The position numbers were made by a program, and so were the translations under genes. The notes beneath the pieces are model-generated. The model saw only the letters and a list, made by a program, of their open reading frames with translations. It was not told where the DNA came from and ran no database searches. Positions 1 to 7,760 of a DNA stretch of 64,000 nucleotides are shown here, one piece after another. Source of the DNA: Bacillota bacterium (lineage in GTDB: Bacteria; Bacillota; Clostridia; DSM-8532); NCBI GenBank assembly GCA_023415825.1, contig JAEZJF010000016.1, forward strand, positions 124,001-188,000, in the 5' to 3' direction. The stretch's first letter is position 1. Each line of letters opens with the position of its first letter.

Positions 1-18
1 ATTGAAATCAAACTGTAA
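1..18 (+). CDS. rpsJ: Ribosomal protein S10, C-terminal end (partial)
   Basis: Five codons reading I-E-I-K-L followed by TAA open the window in the frame expected for the end of S10, which precedes rplC in nearly all Firmicutes. The short residue string fits the usual S10 C-terminus, but identification rests mainly on position directly upstream of rplC. Confidence 0.7.
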   Translation: MEIKL

Positions 19-33
19 GTTTTTATTTGTTAA

Positions 34-51
34 GTTCAGCCCAGGCTGAAC
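34..51 (+). other. Small hairpin between rpsJ and rplC
   Basis: The arms GTTCAGCC and GGCTGAAC are perfect inverted repeats around a CA centre (in RNA probably a 6-bp stem with a 6-nt loop). The hairpin lies just before the rplC ribosome binding site and has no T-run, so it may be a processing or translational element rather than a terminator. Confidence 0.4.
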
Positions 52-75
52 CAATGACAGGAGGAATTATTTAAC

Positions 76-708
76 ATGAAAAAATGCATACTTGGTAAGA
101 AAATCGGTATGACACAGGTTTTTAATGAAAAAGGTGCAATGATTCCTGTAACCGTTGTTCTTGCAGGACCTGTAGCAGTTATCCAGAAGAAGACGGAAGA
201 GATCGACGGCTATAACGCCATTAAGGTCGGTTTCGAGGATATCCCCGACAGGAAGGCCAACAAACCCACGAAAGGGCAGTTTGAAAAGGCCAAGGTTTCT
301 GCAAAGAGATCCCTGAAGGAATTCAGACTTGAAGATATCTCCGGTTATGAAGTCGGAAGCGTCATCAAGGTTGAAGATATGTTCCAGGATGGTGACATGG
401 TAGATGTCTCCGGTGTCTCCAAAGGTAAGGGATACCAAGGTACCATCAAGAGATTCGGCACTGCCCGCGGCCGTATGACACACGGTTCCGGCTACCACAG
501 AGGACTTGGTTCGATGGGTGCTCACTCCGATCCGAGCCGTATTTTCAAGGGAAAGGTCATGCCTGGTCACATGGGAGCAGAGAAGGTAACTGTACAGAAC
601 CTTTCAGTAGTTAGAGTTGATGCTGAAAGAGGTCTTCTCCTCATTAAGGGAGCGATACCTGGCCCGAAGGGCGGCCTCCTTGTGATCAAAAATTCGGTCA
701 AGGCATAA
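76..708 (+). CDS. rplC: 50S ribosomal protein L3
   Basis: L3 is an early-assembly protein of the large subunit that binds 23S rRNA near the peptidyl transferase centre. The 210-residue product starts MKKCILGKKIGMTQ, the standard bacterial L3 N-terminus. It carries the conserved glycine- and histidine-rich loop (HRGLGSMGAHSDPSR, about residues 141-155) that reaches into the ribosome core. The length is normal for the family. An AGGAGG site lies about 12 nt before the ATG. It sits between rpsJ and rplD as the second gene of the S10 operon. Confidence 0.97.
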   Translation: MKKCILGKKIGMTQVFNEKGAMIPVTVVLAGPVAVIQKKTEEIDGYNAIKVGFEDIPDRKANKPTKGQFEKAKVSAKRSLKEFRLEDISGYEVGSVIKVEDMFQDGDMVDVSGVSKGKGYQGTIKRFGTARGRMTHGSGYHRGLGSMGAHSDPSRIFKGKVMPGHMGAEKVTVQNLSVVRVDAERGLLLIKGAIPGPKGGLLVIKNSVKA

Positions 709-738
709 TGAAGAACTGGTTCGGAAGGAGGAAATAAG

Positions 739-1362
739 ATGCCAAAAGTAGATGTTTACAATATCAAAGGCCAGAAGGTCGGCGACCTCAGCTTAAATGA
801 CGACATTTTCGCAGTTGAAGTTAATGAAGTTGTAATGCATAGTGCTGTTGTGAACATGCTTGCCAACGCAAGACAGGGCACACAGTCCACCAAAACAAAG
901 TCCGAGGTCAGAGGTGGCGGAAAGAAGCCCTGGAGACAAAAGGGTACCGGTCGTGCCCGTCAGGGTAGCATCCGTTCCGCACAATGGGTTGGTGGTGGTA
1001 TTGTTTTGGGTCCCAAGCCCAGAAGCTATAGCTACACCCTGCCTAAGAAGGTTAAGAGACTGGCTCTCAAGAGCGCTCTTACCACCAAGGTTCTCGACAA
1101 TAATATCATCGTATTGGATGATATTAAGCTTGAGGCCATTAAGACCAAGGAAATGGTCAATGTTCTTAACAATCTGAAGGTTGATACCACAGCTTTAATC
1201 GTTCTTCCAGAGGTTGACGAAAAGGTAGTTTTATCAGCAAGAAACATTGAGAACGTGAAGACTGCAACCTATAGCACTATCAATACTTACGATATCCTGA
1301 AATATAAAAAGTTTATCGTAACGAAGGATGCTGTAGCCAAGATTGAGGAGGTGTATGCATAA
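739..1362 (+). CDS. rplD: 50S ribosomal protein L4
   Basis: L4 binds 23S rRNA and lines the nascent-peptide exit tunnel; in E. coli it also represses the S10 operon. The 207-residue product has the long basic loop of L4 (GGGKKPWRQKGTGRARQGS, about residues 59-77) that forms the tunnel constriction. Length is normal. An AAGGAGG site precedes the ATG, and the TAA stop overlaps the first base of the rplW ATG, so rplD and rplW are probably translationally coupled. Confidence 0.97.
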   Translation: MPKVDVYNIKGQKVGDLSLNDDIFAVEVNEVVMHSAVVNMLANARQGTQSTKTKSEVRGGGKKPWRQKGTGRARQGSIRSAQWVGGGIVLGPKPRSYSYTLPKKVKRLALKSALTTKVLDNNIIVLDDIKLEAIKTKEMVNVLNNLKVDTTALIVLPEVDEKVVLSARNIENVKTATYSTINTYDILKYKKFIVTKDAVAKIEEVYA

Positions 1363-1715
1363 TGAGAGACGCAATAGATATTCTCATTCGTCCGTACATT
1401 ACCGAGAAAAGCAATATGGATATTGCTGAGGGTAAATACACCTTCATCGTGAACAAGAAGGCCACCAAGACCGAGGTAAAGCAGGCTGTTGAAAAGCTTT
1501 TCGGAGTTAAGGTTATCGCTGTGAATACCATCAATTATGAGGGTAAAGAAAAGCGCCAGGGTGTTCATGTGGGCAAGACCGAAGCTTTTAAGAAGGCCGT
1601 GGTCAAGATTGATACTGATCCTAAGCCTGTTTCTTATGCAACCAAGGGCGGTAAGACTGTGGCTGCAACCAAGAAGTACAAGACTTCTATTGAAGAATTT
1701 GGCGTAGCTCAGTAA
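1362..1715 (+). CDS. rplW: 50S ribosomal protein L23
   Basis: L23 sits at the exit of the peptide tunnel and docks trigger factor and SRP. The product starts with the conserved DILIRPYITEKS segment and continues with FIVNKKATKTEVKQAVEKLF, typical for the family. At 117 residues it is somewhat longer than the usual ~95-100, with a lysine-rich tail. The reading frame past the TAA stop repeats the last residues (FGVA plus K) before a second TAA at 1731-1733; see the repeat entry. The start overlaps the rplD stop by one base. Confidence 0.96.
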   Translation: MRDAIDILIRPYITEKSNMDIAEGKYTFIVNKKATKTEVKQAVEKLFGVKVIAVNTINYEGKEKRQGVHVGKTEAFKKAVVKIDTDPKPVSYATKGGKTVAATKKYKTSIEEFGVAQ

Positions 1716-1733
1716 TTTGGTGTTGCGAAGTAA
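1695..1733 (+). repeat. 18-nt in-frame tandem duplication across the rplW stop codon
   Basis: Positions 1695-1712 encode E-F-G-V-A-Q and 1713-1730 read stop-F-G-V-A-K in the same frame, followed by TAA. The two 18-nt units agree at 13 of 18 positions. Three of the five differences are silent third-base changes, one turns GAA into the TAA stop and one turns CAG into AAG. This looks like an old duplication of the L23 C-terminus that now lies beyond the stop. Confidence 0.6.
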
Positions 1734-1825
1734 AATTATAATCATCACCGATCAGTCGGAAATATAGGCCTCACAGTCAGCCTGAGAACGATTTGTTCGG
1801 CAATTTGATAAAAGGAGTGGAAGAA

Positions 1826-2659
1826 ATGCCAACTAAAAAGTACAATCCGACATCTCCTGCAAGAAGATTCATGACTGTATCTACATTTGAGGAGATCACA
1901 AAGAAGGAACCCGAAAAGAGCCTTCTTGCTCCGCTTAATAAAAAAGCTGGAAGAAACTCCTACGGAAGAATTACCGTTCGTCATCACGGTGGCGGCGCTA
2001 AGCAAGCGTACAGAATCATTGACTTTAAGAGGGACAAGGAGAATATTCCAGGCAAGGTCATTGCCATCGAATATGATCCAAACAGATCTGCCAATATCGC
2101 ACTTCTTGTTTACCAGGATGGTGAGAGAAGATATATTTTGTCTCCTGTTGGTCTTAATGTGGGCGATAAAGTATATTCCGGTGAAAAGTCTGATATTAAG
2201 CCGGGCAATGCTCTTCCTCTGGAAGCTATTCCCGTGGGTACCGTTATCCACAATATCGAGCTTAAGCCCGGAAAAGGCGGACAGCTTGTCAGATCTGCAG
2301 GAAACCTTGCTCAGCTCATGGCTAAAGAGGGCAGTTATGCACAGGTCAGACTTCCTTCCGGCGAAGTGAGAAAGATCGATATCCGTTGCAAAGCTTCCAT
2401 CGGCCAGGTCGGCAATGTTGAACACGAGAATATTTCCATCGGTAAAGCCGGCAGAAAGCGCTGGATGGGATGGAGACCTACAGTTCGCGGTGTTGTCATG
2501 AATCCCAATGACCATCCTCACGGCGGTGGTGAAGGTAAATCTCCCGTCGGTATGCCAAGTCCTGTAACACCTTGGGGTAAACCCACTCTTGGTTACAAGA
2601 CCCGCAACAAGAGGAAGCAGAGCAGTAAGCTGATCGTCAAGAGACGTAATGACAAGTAA
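1826..2659 (+). CDS. rplB: 50S ribosomal protein L2
   Basis: L2 is needed for subunit association and for the peptidyl transferase centre. The 277-residue product starts MPTKKYNPTSPARR and contains the conserved C-terminal stretch with RPTVRGVVMNPNDHPHGGGE, including the histidine long linked to peptidyl transfer. The ATG at 1826 is chosen because an AAGGAGTGG site lies just upstream; the longer reading from 1793 adds 11 residues not found in L2. The 110-nt gap from rplW is longer than most gaps in this cluster. Confidence 0.97.
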   Translation: MPTKKYNPTSPARRFMTVSTFEEITKKEPEKSLLAPLNKKAGRNSYGRITVRHHGGGAKQAYRIIDFKRDKENIPGKVIAIEYDPNRSANIALLVYQDGERRYILSPVGLNVGDKVYSGEKSDIKPGNALPLEAIPVGTVIHNIELKPGKGGQLVRSAGNLAQLMAKEGSYAQVRLPSGEVRKIDIRCKASIGQVGNVEHENISIGKAGRKRWMGWRPTVRGVVMNPNDHPHGGGEGKSPVGMPSPVTPWGKPTLGYKTRNKRKQSSKLIVKRRNDK

Positions 2660-2682
2660 GATGCGAGAAGGAGGTTAGTACC

Positions 2683-2967
2683 GTGAGTAGATCGCTTAAA
2701 AAGGGACCCTACGTTGATGAAAAACTCTTAAAGAGAGTTGACGAAATGAACGAAAAGAACGAGAAGAAGGTTCTTAAAACCTGGTCTCGTGCCTCTACCA
2801 TCTTCCCACAGATGGTCGGACACACCATTGCAGTCCATGATGGACGCAAGCATGTTCCGGTATATGTATCTGAAGATATGGTTGGTCATAAACTTGGTGA
2901 GTTTTCTCCTACTCGTACCTATAGAGGTCACAGTAGAGGCGAGAAGAGCACCAAGCTCAAGAAGTAA
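2683..2967 (+). CDS. rpsS: 30S ribosomal protein S19
   Basis: S19 forms the head of the small subunit with S13. The 94-residue product starts MSRSLKKGPYVDEKLLKRV, and contains the conserved SRASTIFPQMVGHTIAVHDG and GEFSPTRTYRGH motifs. It begins with GTG behind an AAGGAGG site. Length is normal, and the gene is in its usual place between rplB and rplV. Confidence 0.97.
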   Translation: MSRSLKKGPYVDEKLLKRVDEMNEKNEKKVLKTWSRASTIFPQMVGHTIAVHDGRKHVPVYVSEDMVGHKLGEFSPTRTYRGHSRGEKSTKLKK

Positions 2968-2998
2968 TACCCACTCTTGATTGGAAGGAGGAATAGAC

Positions 2999-3478
2999 TT
3001 GGGCAAGAAGGTAATGTCAAAGGACGAGCTCCTAGAAAAGAAGGAGGAGCTTCTTGAACAATATGGTAAGACCCGCAGAAAAGCTGATAAGCTTCCCATT
3101 CTCACAAAGAAGGAGAGAAAGGTTCTCGGAATTGGTAAGGATGAAGGAAGAGCAATTGTTAAGCATGTGAGGGTTTCATCGAGGAAGGCAAAACTAGTCA
3201 TTGATTTAATTCGCAACAAGGGAATCGACGAAGCTTATGGGATATTGAAATATATGCCCAGAAATGCATCCGAGGTTCTGTATAAGCTTCTTAAGTCTGC
3301 TGAGGCAAATGCGGTTAACAATAACCAGCTCAATAGAGACAATCTCTTTGTTTCTGAGGTATATGCAGAGCAGGGCCCAACCCTTAAGAGAATTATGCCA
3401 AGGGCACAGGGCAGAGCGTTCCGTATTCGTAAGAGGACCAGTCATATAACATTGGTACTCAAGGAAAGGGCTAAATAA
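2999..3478 (+). CDS. rplV: 50S ribosomal protein L22 with N-terminal extension
   Basis: L22 lines the peptide exit tunnel opposite L4. The conserved core begins near residue 53 (AIVKHVRVSSRKAKLVIDLI) and runs to ITLVLKERAK. Before it lies a highly charged extension of about 50 residues (rich in Lys and Glu) that ordinary ~110-residue L22 proteins lack. The TTG at 2999 is preferred because AAGGAGG sits 7 nt upstream; an ATG at 3014 is possible but has no clear site. Even from that ATG most of the extension remains. The extension is read in frame with no stop, so it is probably translated. Confidence 0.95.
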   Translation: MGKKVMSKDELLEKKEELLEQYGKTRRKADKLPILTKKERKVLGIGKDEGRAIVKHVRVSSRKAKLVIDLIRNKGIDEAYGILKYMPRNASEVLYKLLKSAEANAVNNNQLNRDNLFVSEVYAEQGPTLKRIMPRAQGRAFRIRKRTSHITLVLKERAK

Positions 3479-3490
3479 GGAGGTTGCAAA

Positions 3491-4156
3491 ATGGGCCAGA
3501 AAGTAAATCCGCATGGACTAAGAATAGGAATCATTAAGGACTGGGATACAAAATGGTATGCTGGCGTTAAAGATTTCAGCAGCTTCCTCGTGGAAGATGT
3601 AAAGCTTCGCAAGTTCTTAAAGAAGAAGCTCTACATTGCGGGAATCGCAAGAATTGAAATCGAACGTGCGGCAAATAAAATTAAAATCAATATCCACACC
3701 GCTAAGCCCGGTATTGTTATCGGCAAGCAGGGTGCAGGTATTGAAGCGCTCCGTCAGGAGCTTGAAAAGCTCACCGGAAAGAGCGTTCTTCTCAACATAA
3801 CTGAGATCAGAACACCTGAGCTCAATGCCCAGCTTGTGGCTGAAAATATCGCCGCCCAGCTGGAAAAGCGTGTATCATTCCGTCGCGCAATGAAGCAGGC
3901 CATGTCCAGAACCATGAAGTTTGGAGCCAAGGGTATTAAGACTTTTGTTTCCGGCAGACTTGGCGGCGCTGAAATTGCAAGAAGAGAACATTACGCAGAA
4001 GGTACTATCCCGCTCCAGACACTTCGTGCCGACATTGACTACGGTTTTGCCGAAGCCAATACCACCTATGGAAAAATCGGCGTAAAGGCCTGGATTTATA
4101 AGGGTGAAGTTCTTCCCGCCAAAAAGAAGGAGAAAAAGGAAGGGGGAGACAAGTAA
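3491..4156 (+). CDS. rpsC: 30S ribosomal protein S3
   Basis: S3 helps form the mRNA entry channel of the 30S head. The 221-residue product starts MGQKVNPHGLRIGII and has the type II KH domain with its GKQG loop near residue 78, followed by the C-terminal S3 domain (GRLGGAEIARREHYAEGTIPLQTLRADIDYG in outline). The tail is lysine-rich. An AAGGAGG site lies 7 nt upstream. It is in the normal rplV-rpsC-rplP order. Confidence 0.97.
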   Translation: MGQKVNPHGLRIGIIKDWDTKWYAGVKDFSSFLVEDVKLRKFLKKKLYIAGIARIEIERAANKIKINIHTAKPGIVIGKQGAGIEALRQELEKLTGKSVLLNITEIRTPELNAQLVAENIAAQLEKRVSFRRAMKQAMSRTMKFGAKGIKTFVSGRLGGAEIARREHYAEGTIPLQTLRADIDYGFAEANTTYGKIGVKAWIYKGEVLPAKKKEKKEGGDK

Positions 4157-4157
4157 T

Positions 4158-4595
4158 ATGTTAATGCCTAAAAGAGTCAAATATAGAAGAGTCCAGAGAG
4201 GTCGTATGACCGGTAAGGCAACACGGGGCAACGTTGTCTCCAATGGTGAATTTGGTCTTCAAGCTATGGAACCCGCCTGGATTACAAGCAACCAGATCGA
4301 ATCAGCCCGTATTGCCATGACCCGTTTCATAAAAAGAGGCGGAAATGTCTGGATTAAGATTTTCCCCGACAAGCCGGTAACAAAGAAGCCTGCTGAAACC
4401 CGTATGGGTTCCGGTAAAGGTTCTCCTGAGTACTGGGTAGCCGTTGTCAAGCCCGGCCGTGTACTCTTTGAAATCGGGGGTGTTCCCGAGGAATCCGCTA
4501 GAGAAGCATTAAGGCTTGCATCCCACAAGTTGCCCGTTAAGTGCAAGATCATTGCACGTGGGGAAGAGGTAGGTGTAGAGAATGAAGGCGTCTGA
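4158..4595 (+). CDS. rplP: 50S ribosomal protein L16
   Basis: L16 binds near the A-site tRNA elbow in the 50S subunit. The 145-residue product starts MLMPKRVKYRRVQRGRMTG and contains the conserved GKGSPEYWVAVVKPGRVLFE stretch near residue 80. The ATG at 4158 lies two bases after the rpsC stop with AGGGGGAG upstream; a longer reading from 4104 would overlap rpsC and add non-L16 residues. The 3' end overlaps rpmC by 14 nt. Confidence 0.97.
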   Translation: MLMPKRVKYRRVQRGRMTGKATRGNVVSNGEFGLQAMEPAWITSNQIESARIAMTRFIKRGGNVWIKIFPDKPVTKKPAETRMGSGKGSPEYWVAVVKPGRVLFEIGGVPEESAREALRLASHKLPVKCKIIARGEEVGVENEGV

Positions 4596-4794
4596 ACTGA
4601 AAGCACTTAAGGAAATGACACGGGTCGAGCTCGACAAGGAGCTCGCTGAACTCAAAGCCGAGTTGTTCAAGCTTAGATTCCAGCATGCTACAAGCCAGCT
4701 TGAGAATCCCATTAAGCTTAGGGATGTAAAGAAGAACATTGCACGAGTAAAGACCGTCATTCGTGAAATGGAGCTCGGAATAAAGAGGAATTAA
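4582..4794 (+). CDS. rpmC: 50S ribosomal protein L29
   Basis: L29 is a small helical protein near the tunnel exit. The 70-residue product has the typical two-helix pattern with LKELKAELFKLRFQHAT-type sequence and ends with the KKNIARVKTVIRE segment. The start codon lies inside the end of rplP (14-nt overlap), behind GGGGAAGAGG-type sequence, so translation is probably coupled. Length is normal. Confidence 0.96.
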   Translation: MKASELKALKEMTRVELDKELAELKAELFKLRFQHATSQLENPIKLRDVKKNIARVKTVIREMELGIKRN

Positions 4795-4838
4795 TGTAAG
4801 GCTTTGAGCCTTTTAAACCGGAAGGAGGTTTGTTCCGC

Positions 4839-5096
4839 GTGGCTGAAAGAGGTTTAAGAAAGACCCGTATTGGTAAGGTCGTAAGCGATAAAATGGACAA
4901 AACCATTGTTGTGGCCGTAGAAGACAGCGTTAAGCATCCTTTGCTCAAGAAGATCATGAAGAGGACTTACAAGCTTAAGGCACACGACGAGAATAATGAA
5001 TGCAAAATTGGTGATCGCGTAGAAGTCATGGAAACCAAGCCCATCAGCAAGGATAAGAGATGGCGTCTAGTTCAGGTCATCGAGAAGGCGAAATAA
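4839..5096 (+). CDS. rpsQ: 30S ribosomal protein S17
   Basis: S17 is a primary 16S rRNA binder with an OB fold. The product reads RKTRIGKVVSDKMDKTIVV near its start, then VKHPLLKKIMKRTYKLKAHDE, as expected. The GTG at 4839 gives 85 residues and lies 10 nt behind AAGGAGG. A TTG at 4830 in the same frame is only 1 nt from that site and is less likely. Confidence 0.96.
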   Translation: MAERGLRKTRIGKVVSDKMDKTIVVAVEDSVKHPLLKKIMKRTYKLKAHDENNECKIGDRVEVMETKPISKDKRWRLVQVIEKAK

Positions 5097-5111
5097 GGGA
5101 GGCGTTAGGAT

Positions 5112-5480
5112 ATGGTTCAAGCACAGACCTATTTAAAGTCGGCTGATAACACTGGCGCCAAGGAATTGATGTGCATTAAGGTCCTCGGCGGCTCTAAGAG
5201 AAAGTATGCTAATATTGGCGATGTCATTGTTTGCTCGGTCAAAAATGCAACACCCGGCGGTGTTGTTAAGAAGGGTGACGTTGTCAAAGCAGTTATAGTT
5301 CGTTCTGTCAAAGGACTCAAAAGGGTTGACGGTTCTACAATCCGTTTTGATGAGAACGCAGCCGTTATTCTGAAGGATGACGGAAATCCAAGAGGAACCC
5401 GTATATTTGGACCGGTCGCTAGAGAGTTAAGAGATAAGGACTACATGAAGATTATCTCTCTGGCACCCGAAGTATTGTAA
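5112..5480 (+). CDS. rplN: 50S ribosomal protein L14
   Basis: L14 sits at the subunit interface and is the docking site of RsfS. The 122-residue product has the family-standard length and motifs: the start MVQAQTYLKSADNTGAKELM, a central GGVVKKGDVVKAVIVRS stretch, and the C-terminal GTRIFGPVARELRDKDYMKI. It follows rpsQ by 15 nt with a GGGAGG site. Confidence 0.97.
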   Translation: MVQAQTYLKSADNTGAKELMCIKVLGGSKRKYANIGDVIVCSVKNATPGGVVKKGDVVKAVIVRSVKGLKRVDGSTIRFDENAAVILKDDGNPRGTRIFGPVARELRDKDYMKIISLAPEVL

Positions 5481-5497
5481 GGAAGGAGGCTTGACAA

Positions 5498-5845
5498 ATG
5501 GCAAAAATACACGTCAAAAAGGGAGATACGGTTTTCGTACTCAACGGCAAGGATGGCGGTAAAAAAGGCAAGGTTCTTGAAGTAAACGCATCTGAGCGCA
5601 AGGTCCTCGTAGAGGGTGTGAATGTCGTTACTAAGCATGTTAAGCCGAAACCGAATAAGGGTTTCAAGCAAGGTGGACTGGTTCACCAGGAAGCCCCTAT
5701 CTATGTTGACAAGGTAATGTTCATTTGCAAAAGTTGCGGTAAACCTACTAAGGTTGGCAGAAAGCTACTCGACAACGGGAATAAAGCAAGGGTTTGCAAG
5801 AAGTGCGGCGAAGTGATTGACATTATCGGAGAAGGCAAGGAGTAA
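5498..5845 (+). CDS. rplX: 50S ribosomal protein L24
   Basis: L24 starts 50S assembly. The 115-residue product has the KOW motif near its N-terminus (KKGDTVFVLNGKDGGKKGKV) and a C-terminal treble of cysteines (CKSCGKPTKVG and CKKCGEVID), a pattern of two CxxC pairs that could bind zinc and is common in L24 from Gram-positive bacteria. Length is slightly above the ~104 of E. coli. An AAGGAGG site lies upstream. Confidence 0.97.
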   Translation: MAKIHVKKGDTVFVLNGKDGGKKGKVLEVNASERKVLVEGVNVVTKHVKPKPNKGFKQGGLVHQEAPIYVDKVMFICKSCGKPTKVGRKLLDNGNKARVCKKCGEVIDIIGEGKE

Positions 5846-5868
5846 ATCCTTAAGGAGGTTGACGAGAC

Positions 5869-6411
5869 ATGCCAAGATTGCTTGACAAGTACAATAAAGA
5901 AGTTGTTCAGGCTCTGCATGCGAAGTTTAATTATAGCAGCACCATGCAGATTCCAAGGCTTGTTAAAGTAGTTCTCAATATGGGCGTTGGGGATGTTAAA
6001 GAAAATCCCAAGGCCATTGAGATTGCAGCAAATGAGATGGCAACCATTACAGGGCAAAAAGCGGTTGTCACAAAAGCCAAGAAATCAGTTGCAGCATTCA
6101 AGCTCCGCGAGGGCATGAATATTGGATGCAAGACAACACTTCGTGGCAGCAGGATGTATGAGTTTGTAGATAAACTCTTCAATGTAGCTCTTCCTAGAGT
6201 TAGAGACTTCAGAGGAATTAATGCCGATTCCTTTGATGGCCGCGGTAACTTTTCAATGGGTGTGAAAGAACAGTTGATTTTTCCTGAAATTGAATATGAT
6301 AAGATCGATAAAGTGCGCGGTATGAATATCACATTTGTTACAACTGCCCAGACCGATGAAGAAGCAAAAGAACTGCTCACACTTCTCGGGCTGCCGTTTG
6401 CAAAGAGCTAA
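5869..6411 (+). CDS. rplE: 50S ribosomal protein L5
   Basis: L5 binds 5S rRNA and contacts P-site tRNA. The 180-residue product has the expected length and motifs: RLVKVVLNMGVGD (about residues 26-38), the TGQKAVVTKAKKS segment, FRLREGMNIGCKTTLRG-like sequence, and the terminal TDEEAKELLTLLGLPF. An AAGGAGG site lies 9 nt upstream. It sits between rplX and rpsN as usual. Confidence 0.97.
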   Translation: MPRLLDKYNKEVVQALHAKFNYSSTMQIPRLVKVVLNMGVGDVKENPKAIEIAANEMATITGQKAVVTKAKKSVAAFKLREGMNIGCKTTLRGSRMYEFVDKLFNVALPRVRDFRGINADSFDGRGNFSMGVKEQLIFPEIEYDKIDKVRGMNITFVTTAQTDEEAKELLTLLGLPFAKS

Positions 6412-6425
6412 AGGAGGTAATCAAT

Positions 6426-6611
6426 ATGGCTAAGAAGTCCATGATTCTTAAGCAGCAGAAGACACCGAAGTTTTCTACAAGGTATTATAATCGCTGCAAG
6501 CTCTGCGGCAGACCTCACGCATATATGAGGAAGTTCGGCATTTGCCGTCTTTGCTTCAGAGACTTAGCATACAAGGGCCAGATACCAGGCGTAAAGAAGG
6601 CAAGCTGGTAA
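6426..6611 (+). CDS. rpsN: 30S ribosomal protein S14, zinc-binding short type
   Basis: This is the short S14 of Gram-positive bacteria (rpsZ type), 61 residues. Two CxxC pairs (C24/C27 and C40/C43) bind a zinc ion in known structures of this type. The order ends with the conserved AYKGQIPGVKKASW. The gene follows rplE closely behind an AAAGGAGG site. No second, zinc-free rpsN copy is in the window. Confidence 0.97.
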   Translation: MAKKSMILKQQKTPKFSTRYYNRCKLCGRPHAYMRKFGICRLCFRDLAYKGQIPGVKKASW

Positions 6612-6638
6612 CAGGAGCGCGAAAGGAGGTCTGTAATA

Positions 6639-7037
6639 ATGCATGCAACCGACGTAATTGCAGATATGCTGACAAGGATAAGGAATGCCGCAAGTTCTAA
6701 GCATCAGACTGTGGATATTCCCGCATCAAACCTGAAAAAGCAGATAGCGAAGATCCTGCTTGAAGAGGGCTATGTCAAGGATTTTGTTGAGATAGACGAT
6801 AAGAAGCAGGGAATAATCAGGATTACACTTAAATATGTAGAAAACAAGAAGAACATCATTTCCGGAATCAAGAGAATCAGTAAGCCGGGTCTGAGGGTTT
6901 ATGCCCAGAAGGACGAGGTTCCAAAGGTTCTTGGCGGTCTTGGTGTTGCCATTGTGTCCACATCACAGGGTATCATGACCGACAAAGCAGCGAGACAGCT
7001 CGGCATCGGCGGAGAAGTTCTTGCCTTTGTATGGTAA
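6639..7037 (+). CDS. rpsH: 30S ribosomal protein S8
   Basis: S8 binds the central 16S rRNA domain and in E. coli represses the spc operon. The 132-residue product starts with the conserved DVIADMLTRIRNA and ends with TDKAARQLGIGGEVLAFVW, both typical. AAAGGAGG lies upstream. It is followed by an unusually long structured spacer before rplF. Confidence 0.97.
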   Translation: MHATDVIADMLTRIRNAASSKHQTVDIPASNLKKQIAKILLEEGYVKDFVEIDDKKQGIIRITLKYVENKKNIISGIKRISKPGLRVYAQKDEVPKVLGGLGVAIVSTSQGIMTDKAARQLGIGGEVLAFVW

Positions 7038-7191
7038 TCAATAGGCTTTACAAAGTGAAGCGCGTGCAGTCATGCGACAGCACTTGTGATGCAAGTGTGA
7101 AAGCATGAAGGAGCACACATAGATATCAACTAGATGAGTTCTGAAAAGAGTAGGTCGCCTACTCTCAATCTAAGGACTGGAGGTGCATTTT
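7038..7191 (+). promoter_or_regulatory. Structured 154-nt spacer between rpsH and rplF
   Basis: Neighbouring gaps in this operon are roughly 10-40 nt, so this spacer stands out. It holds three successive inverted repeats: CGCGTG/CATGCG at 7061-7076 (one G-U pair), CACTTG/CAAGTG at 7081-7097, and GAGTAGG/CCTACTC at 7148-7164 with a 3-nt loop. There is no T-run, so termination is not indicated. It may be a site for a regulatory protein, an RNA-processing site, or the leader of an internal promoter. No open frame of note is present. Confidence 0.5.
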
Positions 7192-7740
7192 ATGTCACGT
7201 ATAGGAAGAATGCCGGTAGAAATTCCGGCAGGTGTGGAAGTAAAGCTCAATGGTCATGATATGACTGTTAAAGGCCCTAAAGGGACCTTAAGCGCTACCT
7301 TTCATAATAATATGTCCATCGTAAAAGAAGGCAACGCTATTGTTGTCACTCGCCCCGACGACCAGAAGCTCAACAGGTCGCTTCATGGTCTTACCCGTGC
7401 TCTTATTGCCAATATGGTTACCGGTGTATCCAAGGGCTTTGAGAAAAATCTTGAAATCATTGGTGTTGGCTTCAGAGCACAAAAGCAGGGTAAAAAGCTT
7501 GTTCTCACCCTAGGTTATTCACATCCGGTAGAAATGGAAGAGCCCGAGGGTATCACTATTGAGGTTCCCGCACCGGACAAGATAAGCATTAAGGGTGTTG
7601 ATAAGCAGCTTGTTGGTGAAGTTGCCGCAAAGATTCGTGAAAAACGTCCCCCTGAACCATATAAGGGCAAGGGTATTAAGTATGTTGGCGAAGTTATCAT
7701 CCGTAAGGAAGGTAAGACCGGCGGTAAGGGTAAGAAATAA
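7192..7740 (+). CDS. rplF: 50S ribosomal protein L6
   Basis: L6 lies near the GTPase-associated centre. The 182-residue product starts MSRIGRMPVEIPAGV and has the two repeated L6 domains; the C-terminal PEPYKGKGIKYVGEVIIRKEGK is diagnostic. The ATG at 7192 follows GGAGGTG by 7 nt; a GTG three codons earlier overlaps that site and is rejected. The upstream spacer is unusually structured. Confidence 0.97.
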   Translation: MSRIGRMPVEIPAGVEVKLNGHDMTVKGPKGTLSATFHNNMSIVKEGNAIVVTRPDDQKLNRSLHGLTRALIANMVTGVSKGFEKNLEIIGVGFRAQKQGKKLVLTLGYSHPVEMEEPEGITIEVPAPDKISIKGVDKQLVGEVAAKIREKRPPEPYKGKGIKYVGEVIIRKEGKTGGKGKK

Positions 7741-7760
7741 AAGAGAGGAGTGAGTGTGCA

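Noticed and set aside
860..1177. Long frame overlapping rplD in another phase
   Set aside because: It lies inside rplD, lacks a ribosome binding site and has no recognisable motif; rplD is strongly supported.
5931..6380. 149-codon minus-strand frame inside rplE
   Set aside because: It is antisense to a well-supported ribosomal gene and has no start signal or family match.
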